From Streptomyces cellulosae (GTDB lineage Bacteria; Actinomycetota; Actinomycetes; Streptomycetales; Streptomycetaceae): a DNA stretch of 20,741 nucleotides. Every line of letters begins with the position of its first letter. Position 1 is the stretch's first letter. The position numbers and the translations under genes are program-made. Under the pieces are notes generated by a model. That model made no database searches. It had not been told where the DNA came from and worked only from the letters and a program-made list of their open reading frames with translations. This document shows, piece after piece, positions 15,331 to 20,741 of this stretch. The stretch lies in NCBI RefSeq assembly GCF_000721105.1, contig NZ_JOEV01000077.1, forward strand, positions 1-20,741, written 5' to 3'.

Positions 15331-16584
15331 ATGAGCCGCACCTCCCCCCACCAGCACTCCCAGCAGGCCGAGTTGAGCCGCCGCGGTCTGCTCCGGACCG
15401 CCGGCGGTCTCACCGCCGCGCTCGCCCTGGGCACCACCTTCGCCGCCACCACCGCGGACGCGGCGCCCGCCGCCTTCACCCACCCCGGCATGCTGCACAA
15501 CGCGGGCGACATCAACCGCGCCAAGGTCAGGGTCGCCGCGGGCGACGACCCCTGGCTGTCCGGCTGGAACAAGCTGACCGCCAACTCCCACTCCCAGTCC
15601 ACCTGGACGGCCAACCCGCAGGCCACGGTCTACCGCGGCTCGGGCACCCCGGAGAACTACGGCATCCTCTACAACGACATCGCCGCCGCCTACCAGAACG
15701 CCCTGCGCTGGAACGTCGCCGGCACCAGCGCGCACGGCGACTGCGCCGTGCGGATCCTCAACGCCTGGTCGAACACGCTCACCTCCATCCAGGGCAATGC
15801 CGACCGCTTCCTGGCGGCGGGCATCTACGGATGGGAGTTCGCCAACGCCGCCGAGCTCATGCGCGGGTACCCGGGCTTCGACCTGGCCCGGTTCCAGAGC
15901 ATGATGCTCAACGTCTTCTACCCGATGAACAACGACTTCCTGCTCCACCACAACGGCGCCTGCATCACCAACTACTGGGCGAACTGGGATTTGTGCAACA
16001 TGGCCTCCGTCATGGCCATCGGGATCCTGTGTGACGACGGCGCCAAGTACGACCAGGCCGTCACCTACTTCAAGACCGGCGCGGGCAACGGATCGATCCA
16101 GCACGCGGTGCCGTTCCTGTACTCCAACGTCGACGGCTACGACCTCGGCCAGTGGCAGGAGTCCGGCCGCGACCAGGGCCACACCGTCATGGGCATGGGC
16201 CAGATGGGCGCCATCTGCGAGATGGCCTGGAACCAGGGCGACGACCTGTACAGCTACGACAACCAGAGGTTCTTCAAGGCGGCCCAGTACGTCGCCAAGT
16301 ACAACGTCGGCCTGGACGTGCCGTACACCACGTACACCTGGGGCAGTGGCACGAGCTGCGCCCAGAACTCGCAGACGGTGATCGGCTCCGGGTCCCGCGG
16401 CCAGGTTCGTCCCGTGTGGGCCCAGCTCCACTTCCACTACAACCGGCGCCTGTACCTGGACGACAAGTACATCTCACAGATGTACTACGACCTCGTCGCC
16501 CCCGAGGGCGGGGGAGGTGACTACGGCTCCACCAGCGGCGGCTACGACCAGCTGGGCTTCGGCACGCTGATGTACGCCAAGTAG
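15331..16584 (+). CDS. Tat-exported single-domain polysaccharide lyase, paralogue of the modular lyase
   Basis: 417 residues. Tat signal LSRRGLLRTAGG at 15-26, cleavage likely near ADA (about 44). The whole mature protein is the alginate-lyase-like helical domain, colinear with residues 42-390 of the preceding protein: FTHPGMLHNAGDI, AYQNALRW, RILNAWSNTL, NYWANWDL (Asn218, Asp220), GAGNGSIQH, ESGRDQGH (His284), AWNQGDDLYSYDNQR (Tyr309). The conserved Asn, His and Tyr are the kind of residues that neutralise the carboxylate and act as base or acid in lyases of this fold, but the assignment here is by motif only. It has no accessory modules, so it may act on shorter or soluble chains released by the modular enzyme. 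Start ATG 15331 with GGAG upstream, 37 bases after the preceding gene. Likely substrate is a uronic-acid polymer; the exact one is unknown. Confidence 0.85.
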   Translation: MSRTSPHQHSQQAELSRRGLLRTAGGLTAALALGTTFAATTADAAPAAFTHPGMLHNAGDINRAKVRVAAGDDPWLSGWNKLTANSHSQSTWTANPQATVYRGSGTPENYGILYNDIAAAYQNALRWNVAGTSAHGDCAVRILNAWSNTLTSIQGNADRFLAAGIYGWEFANAAELMRGYPGFDLARFQSMMLNVFYPMNNDFLLHHNGACITNYWANWDLCNMASVMAIGILCDDGAKYDQAVTYFKTGAGNGSIQHAVPFLYSNVDGYDLGQWQESGRDQGHTVMGMGQMGAICEMAWNQGDDLYSYDNQRFFKAAQYVAKYNVGLDVPYTTYTWGSGTSCAQNSQTVIGSGSRGQVRPVWAQLHFHYNRRLYLDDKYISQMYYDLVAPEGGGGDYGSTSGGYDQLGFGTLMYAK

Positions 16585-16610
16585 CCGTTGTCCCCCGAAC
16601 AGCCGCAAAC

Positions 16611-16675
16611 CGTGCTCGTGCGCCGGAATACCCGGCCGTCCTGTGATGCTCTGATGTTCACGGTGCACGAGCGCG
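16611..16675. terminator. Nested inverted repeat after the lyase gene, possible terminator or attenuator
   Basis: CGTGCTCGTGC (16611-16621) pairs with 16665-16675 over 10 of 11 positions, enclosing a smaller GCCGG/CCGGC hairpin at 16622-16636. It lies between the lyase stop and the esterase ribosome site. There is no T tract, so termination would have to be of the GC-hairpin kind; partial read-through into the esterase is equally possible. Confidence 0.3.
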
Positions 16676-16696
16676 GCACGGGAGGCTGGTGGGCAC

Positions 16697-18388
16697 ATGA
16701 CGGCAGCGGACCAGACAGAGGAGCGGCCACAGGACCCGGCAGAACCGGTGGTCAGGACGCCGTACGGGGCCGTACGCGGCCGCTTCGAGCGCGGCGTCGC
16801 GGTGTTCCGGGGCATCCCCTACGCGGCTCCGCCCTTCGGGCCCCGGCGCTTCCTGCCGCCGGAGCCGCCCGAGCCCTGGGACGGCGTGCGCGACGCGGGC
16901 GCTTTCGGGCCCACGGCACCGAAACCGCCGTACTCGGACGCCTTCGCGCAGTACCTGTCCGACCCGGTGGTGCCGGGCGACGACTGCCTCAACCTGAACG
17001 TGTGGACGCCGGAGCCGAGCCCAGGGGCCCGGCTCCCGGTGCTGGTGTGGCTGCACGGCGGCGCCCTGACCAGGGGATCCTCCGCTGTGCCCGTGTACGA
17101 CGGGCACTCCTTCGCCCGGGACGGCGTCGTCTTCGTCTCGGTGAACTACCGGCTCGGCGTCGAGGGCTACGGCCTCTTCCCGGACGCCCCCGCCAACCCC
17201 GGCCTGCGCGACCAGCTCGCCGCCCTGCGCTGGGTGCGCGAGTCGGTCGCGGCCTTCGGCGGCGACCCCGACCGGGTGACGCTGGCCGGCCAGTCCGCCG
17301 GGGCGATCAGCACCGGTGCCCTGCTGGCGGCCCCGCAGGCCCAGGGCCTGTTCCGCCGGGCCGTGCTGCAGAGCGGGCCGCCCGAGGCGAGCGACCGTGA
17401 CAAGGTACGGCGGATGGTGCGCCGGATGGCGACCCGGCTGAAGATCCCCGCCACCGCCGCCGCCTTCGCCGAGGTGGACCGCGACCTGCTGCTGCGCACC
17501 CAGGCCGAGGTGGGCAGACTCAGCAGCCCGGTGCTCGGTGGCCCCGCCTTCGGGATCGTCGTCGACGGCGACGTCGTGCCCCGCGACCCGCTGGAGGCCC
17601 TCGTCGGCGGCGAGGCCGCCCGGGGCGTCGACCTGATGACGGGCTGGACCCGCGACGAGTACCGGCTGTGGCTGGTCCCGGGCGGACTGCTGGAACGCGT
17701 GGACCGGCTCGGCGCGGTCGCGCTGGCCGGCGCCATGGCCCGCTGCCACTGCGGCCACGAGGTGCCCCGCGGCTACCGCGCCCTGCACCCCGAGGCCGGC
17801 CCCGCCGAGATCGTCGGCCAGATGGTCACCGACCACCTGCTGCGCCGACCACTGCACCGCCTCGCCGACGCCCGCCCGGACCGCTCGTACGTCTATGAGT
17901 TCGCCTGGCCCTCCCAGCTGCCCGGCCTCGGCTCCTGCCACGCCCTGGAGCTGGGCTTCGTCTTCGACACCGGTCAGGCCCCGGAGTCCGCCAAGCTGGC
18001 CGGCCGCGGTGCCCCGCAGGACCTCGCCGACGCCATGCACGGGGCCTGGGTGCGCTTCGCCACCGACGGTGACCCGGGCTGGCAGCACTGGGACGGCTCG
18101 CATCCGGTGCGGATCTTCGGCGACGGGGAACCGCACACCGTGTACGGCCCGCGCGACCGGGAGTTCGCCGTGTGGACGGCGGACGCGAAGGCCCGAGCGG
18201 CCGCGGCGGCGATGGACGCCGGTGAGGAGGCGGACCTGCCCCCGCGGATGACGCCGGTGCGCGCCGCGGTCGCGCGGAGCACGGCGGCGCGCGACGCGAT
18301 GGCGCGGCGCGCGGCGGCGGCCCGCAGCGCGGAGCTGCGGTCGGTGGTACGGAGGCTGCGGATTCCGGGGTCCGTGCGGAGGCCGTGA
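16697..18388 (+). CDS. Type-B carboxylesterase (alpha/beta hydrolase), cytoplasmic
   Basis: 563 residues, the normal size for this family, with no signal peptide. The fold markers are [16 protein letters not shown] (37-52), DDCLNLNVW (95-103), the oxyanion-hole HGG at 120-122, the nucleophile Ser200 in GQSAG (the usual motif is GESAG), a probable acidic residue Glu321 (TRDEYRLW), and the catalytic His415 (CHALELGF). It hydrolyses carboxylic esters; in this setting it may remove acetyl or other acyl groups from imported oligosaccharides, which is inference. Start ATG 16697, GGAGG 11 bases upstream, 112 bases after the lyase gene, so it may share or have its own promoter. The last 65 residues or so are an Ala/Arg-rich tail outside the catalytic fold. 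It ends 38 bases from the convergent LacI gene. Confidence 0.88.
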   Translation: MTAADQTEERPQDPAEPVVRTPYGAVRGRFERGVAVFRGIPYAAPPFGPRRFLPPEPPEPWDGVRDAGAFGPTAPKPPYSDAFAQYLSDPVVPGDDCLNLNVWTPEPSPGARLPVLVWLHGGALTRGSSAVPVYDGHSFARDGVVFVSVNYRLGVEGYGLFPDAPANPGLRDQLAALRWVRESVAAFGGDPDRVTLAGQSAGAISTGALLAAPQAQGLFRRAVLQSGPPEASDRDKVRRMVRRMATRLKIPATAAAFAEVDRDLLLRTQAEVGRLSSPVLGGPAFGIVVDGDVVPRDPLEALVGGEAARGVDLMTGWTRDEYRLWLVPGGLLERVDRLGAVALAGAMARCHCGHEVPRGYRALHPEAGPAEIVGQMVTDHLLRRPLHRLADARPDRSYVYEFAWPSQLPGLGSCHALELGFVFDTGQAPESAKLAGRGAPQDLADAMHGAWVRFATDGDPGWQHWDGSHPVRIFGDGEPHTVYGPRDREFAVWTADAKARAAAAAMDAGEEADLPPRMTPVRAAVARSTAARDAMARRAAAARSAELRSVVRRLRIPGSVRRP

Positions 18389-18426
18389 GCGGGGTCGCCG
18401 CCGATCGAGAAGTGGCCGCGAAGAGG

Positions 18427-19485
18427 TCAGGAACCGGTTGCCGCCACCGAGTCCCGCATCACCACGTGCGTGCCCAGCAGCAGATGCTCGTCCGGGGTCT
18501 CGGGCGTGCGGCCCAGCGCGGTGCGGACGGCGAGGCGGCCCAGTTCCTCGTAGGGGACGTGCACGGTCGTCAGGGCGGGGTGCAGGTCGCGGGCGAAGGG
18601 GATGTCGTCGTAGCCGGCGAGTGAGACGTCGCCCGGCACCTCCAGGCCCGCCTCGTGCAGCGCGGTCAGCGCGCCGGCGGCGACCATGTCGGTGGCGGCG
18701 ACGACGGCTGTGAAGTCCAGCCCGTTCTTCAGGGCCCCGCGCATCAGGCGGTGACCGGAGTCGCGCGTGAAGTCCCCGTGCAGCAGCAGCGCCGGGTCGG
18801 GTTCCAGGCCGCGGGCGCGGTGGGCGGCCAGGTAGCCGCGCTCACGGCCCTGCGCGGTGGTGTGGTCCGCCTTGCCGCCGAGGAACAGCACCCGCCGGTG
18901 GCCCTGGGCGAGGACGTGCGCGACCAGGGCGAAGGCGCCGCCCTCGTTGTCGTACTCGATGACGGTCACCGGCGCCCCGGGGCCGAGCGTCGGACGGCCG
19001 CACAGCACCAGCCTGGACCCCGCCGACGCCAGCGAGTCGGCCATCCGGCGGGTCCGCGCGCGGTACTCGGCGGTGTCCGCGGCGCCGCCGACCAGGATCA
19101 CGGCGGCGGCCCGCTGGGCCCGCATCATCTCGACGAACTCCAGCTCGTGCTCGACATCGCCCTCCGTGCTGCACACCAGGCACAGATGTCCGAGCCGGGT
19201 GGCCTCGCGCTCCACGCCGTGCGCCATGAGCGCGAAGGAGGGGCCGGTGATGTCCTCCAGCACGAACGCCAGCGTGGGCGTGCCGACCCCGGCGACCGCC
19301 TTGGCGCGCGCGTCGGCCACGTAGTCCAGGTCCCGGACGGCCCGCATCACCCGGGTACGGGTCGCCGAGCTCACCGGGTACTCACCGCCGAGCACCCGCG
19401 ACACGGTCGACGCGGACACCCCCGCGCGAGCCGCCACGTCCCGGATGGTGCTCCGCCCGCCCGCGTCCTCGCTCTTCCTGGTCAT
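18427..19485 (-). CDS. LacI/GalR-family transcriptional regulator (paralogue 2)
   Basis: 352 residues. Helix-turn-helix at about 13-32 (TIRDVAARAGVSASTVSRVL), hinge DARAKAVAGVG (about 58-68), then the sugar-binding domain from TPTLAFVLEDITGPSFALMA. The C-terminal block GYDDIPFARDLHPALTTVHV and GTHVVMRDSV is nearly the same as in the regulator at 4429-5514, so the two are clear paralogues. The start is ATG at 19485 with GAGG upstream; the open frame continues further 5', but across the operator and promoter. A strong operator-like palindrome sits at the expected transcription start (19551-19562), implying autoregulation. It is convergent with the lyase operon and is its most likely dedicated regulator, though cross-talk with the first paralogue is possible. 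Confidence 0.93.
   Translation of the reverse strand: MTRKSEDAGGRSTIRDVAARAGVSASTVSRVLGGEYPVSSATRTRVMRAVRDLDYVADARAKAVAGVGTPTLAFVLEDITGPSFALMAHGVEREATRLGHLCLVCSTEGDVEHELEFVEMMRAQRAAAVILVGGAADTAEYRARTRRMADSLASAGSRLVLCGRPTLGPGAPVTVIEYDNEGGAFALVAHVLAQGHRRVLFLGGKADHTTAQGRERGYLAAHRARGLEPDPALLLHGDFTRDSGHRLMRGALKNGLDFTAVVAATDMVAAGALTALHEAGLEVPGDVSLAGYDDIPFARDLHPALTTVHVPYEELGRLAVRTALGRTPETPDEHLLLGTHVVMRDSVAATGS
18430..18441. promoter_or_regulatory. Operator-like palindrome inside the last codons of the LacI paralogue 2 gene
   Basis: GGAACCGGTTGC matches the reference palindrome GCAACCGGTTGC at 11 of 12 positions. On the minus strand it encodes the final Ala-Thr-Gly-Ser. It is 41 bases after the esterase stop, with no promoter seen nearby, so it may be an auxiliary site, a relic, or chance. 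Confidence 0.35.
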
Positions 19486-19550
19486 CCGTCGGCCTCGTCC
19501 TCTCCCCGGGCGTCGTCGCCCACCCCTCGGGAACAGCGGCAACATGGATG

Positions 19551-19562
19551 GAAACCGGTTCC
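19551..19562. promoter_or_regulatory. Autoregulatory operator candidate of LacI paralogue 2
   Basis: GAAACCGGTTCC, within the larger near-palindrome GGAAACCGGTTCCC, matches the reference GCAACCGGTTGC at 10 of 12 positions. On the minus strand it begins eight bases after a plausible -10 box TAGCCT (19576-19571), so it covers the expected transcription start; the -35 region is poorly conserved. The leader to the ATG is about 75 bases. Confidence 0.55.
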
Positions 19563-19621
19563 CGAAACGGAGGCTAGCAGGGGAGTGGGTGAACCGGCAG
19601 GAGAAGTGCGGACGTCGGCTG

Positions 19622-19656
19622 CGCCGCACGCCGCATGCCGCACGCCGCACGCCGCG
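19622..19656. repeat. Five-copy CGCCGCA heptamer tandem repeat
   Basis: CGCCGCA, CGCCGCA, TGCCGCA, CGCCGCA, CGCCGCG in direct succession. It lies in the 190-base gap between the LacI gene and the methyltransferase gene, 20 bases beyond the latter's stop codon. No function is evident. The rest of that gap holds the LacI promoter and operator. Confidence 0.7.
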
Positions 19657-19675
19657 ATGTCAGCGCGGTGCGGGG

Positions 19676-20605
19676 CTACGCCCCCGTCAGCGTCCGCGCC
19701 AGCGAGGTGATCGCCTCCGGCCCCACCCGGCAGCACCCTCCGATCAGCCGGGCGCCGGACTCCCGCCAGCCGCGCACCTCGTCCGGGGTGAAGGTGGAGC
19801 GGCCCGCCCAGGCGCGGGCCTCGGCGTCCCAGGTCTCGCCGCTGTTGGGGTAGACGACGACAGGCTTGCCGGTGACCCGGGCGGCCGTCTCCACCGCGCC
19901 GTCCACGTCCTCGGGGACGCAGCAGTTCACGCCGACCGCGATCACCTCGTCCGCGTCGGCGGCCAGGGCGAACGCCTCCTCCAGCGGCTGCCCGGCGCGG
20001 GTGCGGTCACCTGCGACGGAGTACGACAGCCAGGCCGGCACGCCGAGTCCGCGCACGGCCCGCAGCAGGGCTTCGGCCTCGTCGGCATCGGGGACGGTCT
20101 CCAGCGCGAGGACGTCCGGACCGGCGGCGGCCAGCACCTCCATGCGGGGCCGGTGGAAGGCCTCCAGTTCGGCCACGCTCAGCCCGTACCGTCCCCGGTA
20201 CTCGGAACCGTCCGCGAGCATCGCGCCGTACGGTCCCACCGAGGCCGCCGCCCACAGCGGCCGGGTCACCCCCTCCGCCCGCGCCCGCTCCGCCGCCTCG
20301 CGCGCCAACGCGACGCTCAGCCGCAGGAGTTCGGCCGCCCGATCCCGGTCGATCCCCCGCTTGGCGAAGCCCTCGAAGGTCGCCTGGTAGCTGGAGGTGA
20401 TCGCCACGTCCGCGCCCGCCAGGAAGTACGCGAGGTGCGCCTCGGCGATCGCCTCGGGCTGTTCGGCGAGCAGCCGCGCCGACCACAGCTCGTCGCTCAG
20501 ATCGTGCCCGGCGGACTCGAGCTGGTTCGACATACCACCGTCGAGGACGACCGTCCCGGCGGCGAGGGCTGCGGACAGGGAGGAGGAAGACGTGTCGCTG
20601 GTCAT
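19676..20605 (-). CDS. mmuM: Homocysteine S-methyltransferase
   Basis: 309 residues, close to the usual size of MmuM (about 310). It transfers a methyl group, typically from S-methylmethionine, to homocysteine to give methionine in the cytoplasm. The N-terminus has VVLDGGMSNQLE (19-30), matching the family's first barrel strand. The zinc ligands are present: Cys228 in GVNCC and Cys291-Cys292 in GGCCR. ATSYQATF-like (TSSYQATFEGF, 70-80) and PYGAMLADGSEYRG (125-138) blocks are also conserved. The start is ATG at 20605. There is no recognisable ribosome site, but TAGCGT lies six bases upstream of the ATG, so the mRNA may be leaderless. It is unrelated to the sugar genes by function and probably marks the edge of the island. 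Confidence 0.92.
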   Translation of the reverse strand: MTSDTSSSSLSAALAAGTVVLDGGMSNQLESAGHDLSDELWSARLLAEQPEAIAEAHLAYFLAGADVAITSSYQATFEGFAKRGIDRDRAAELLRLSVALAREAAERARAEGVTRPLWAAASVGPYGAMLADGSEYRGRYGLSVAELEAFHRPRMEVLAAAGPDVLALETVPDADEAEALLRAVRGLGVPAWLSYSVAGDRTRAGQPLEEAFALAADADEVIAVGVNCCVPEDVDGAVETAARVTGKPVVVYPNSGETWDAEARAWAGRSTFTPDEVRGWRESGARLIGGCCRVGPEAITSLARTLTGA

Positions 20606-20611
20606 GTCACG

Positions 20612-20617
20612 ACGCTA
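20612..20617 (-). promoter_or_regulatory. Possible -10 box of a leaderless mmuM transcript
   Basis: TAGCGT on the minus strand, six bases before the ATG at 20605. This spacing would start transcription at or next to the A of the start codon, which fits the lack of a ribosome site. No convincing -35 box is seen. Confidence 0.35.
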
Positions 20618-20663
20618 GCCGAGAGGCCGGGACCCGACCGGATGTGTCCAGTACATGAACAGG

Positions 20664-20694
20664 TTGCCCAGCATGTGGACCGCCGGGTTACGAT
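20664..20694 (+). promoter_or_regulatory. Weak candidate plus-strand promoter at the right edge
   Basis: TTGCCC and TACGAT are 19 bases apart, facing out of the window. Any gene they serve would begin beyond 20741. The remaining sequence to the edge is C-rich with no start codon and ribosome site pair. Confidence 0.2.
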
Positions 20695-20741
20695 CACGCC
20701 CTCCCCGGCGCGCCCCCCACCGCGTCCCCCCACCCGTCCCC

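Noticed and set aside
11961..16584. Calling the two lyases PL5 alginate lyases (algL)
   Set aside because: The superfamily resemblance is real, but the PL5 NNH motif is absent and no mannuronan or alginate metabolism genes are nearby, so neither the gene name nor the substrate is supported.
18389..18426. Bidirectional terminator between the convergent esterase and LacI genes
   Set aside because: Only 38 bases are available and no convincing stem-loop could be paired by eye.
20606..20741. A riboswitch (S-adenosylmethionine or cobalamin) upstream of the methionine gene
   Set aside because: No conserved riboswitch helices or boxes were recognised, and the likely leaderless start leaves no room for one.

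Overview
The window is high-GC actinobacterial DNA, most likely Streptomyces or a close relative. Coding regions have strongly GC-biased third positions, ribosome sites are GGAGG-like, GTG starts occur, signal peptides are of the twin-arginine type, and the two sugar importers have no ATPase of their own. It reads as a carbohydrate-utilisation island with one housekeeping-type gene at its right edge.

Left half, minus strand (1-6691): from upstream to downstream, a D-2-hydroxyacid dehydrogenase (5678-6691), a LacI-type regulator (4429-5514), then an operon of a lipoprotein sugar-binding protein (2845-4179), two CUT1 permeases (1949-2833, 1038-1949) and a cytoplasmic GH43 glycosidase that runs off the left edge (1-989). 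A 249-bp regulatory gap between the LacI gene and the binding-protein gene carries a promoter with an operator-like palindrome over the expected start point, and a second site further upstream.

Middle, 6692-7159: a 468-bp divergent intergenic region with several inverted repeats of the same operator family. Right half, plus strand (7160-18388): a second Tat-lipoprotein binding protein, two more CUT1 permeases, then three Tat-exported polysaccharide-degrading proteins: a right-handed beta-helix hydrolase (GH28/GH49-like), a 1110-residue modular lyase and a 417-residue single-domain lyase paralogous to the N-terminal part of the first. A cytoplasmic type-B carboxylesterase follows. The first five genes are tightly coupled, with 4-base stop/start overlaps at three junctions.

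Right end, minus strand: a second LacI regulator paralogous to the first (18427-19485), with an operator-like palindrome immediately downstream of its -10 box, then a homocysteine S-methyltransferase (19676-20605).

Proposed working model (inference): the secreted lyases and the beta-helix enzyme cut an acidic, probably uronic-acid-containing polysaccharide outside the cell. The two importers take up oligosaccharides, energised by a shared ATPase encoded elsewhere. GH43, the esterase and the dehydrogenase act inside. The two LacI paralogues control the island through palindromes of the form GNAACCGGTTNC. The true substrate cannot be read from sequence alone. No tRNA, rRNA, CRISPR array, insertion sequence or attachment site was recognised.
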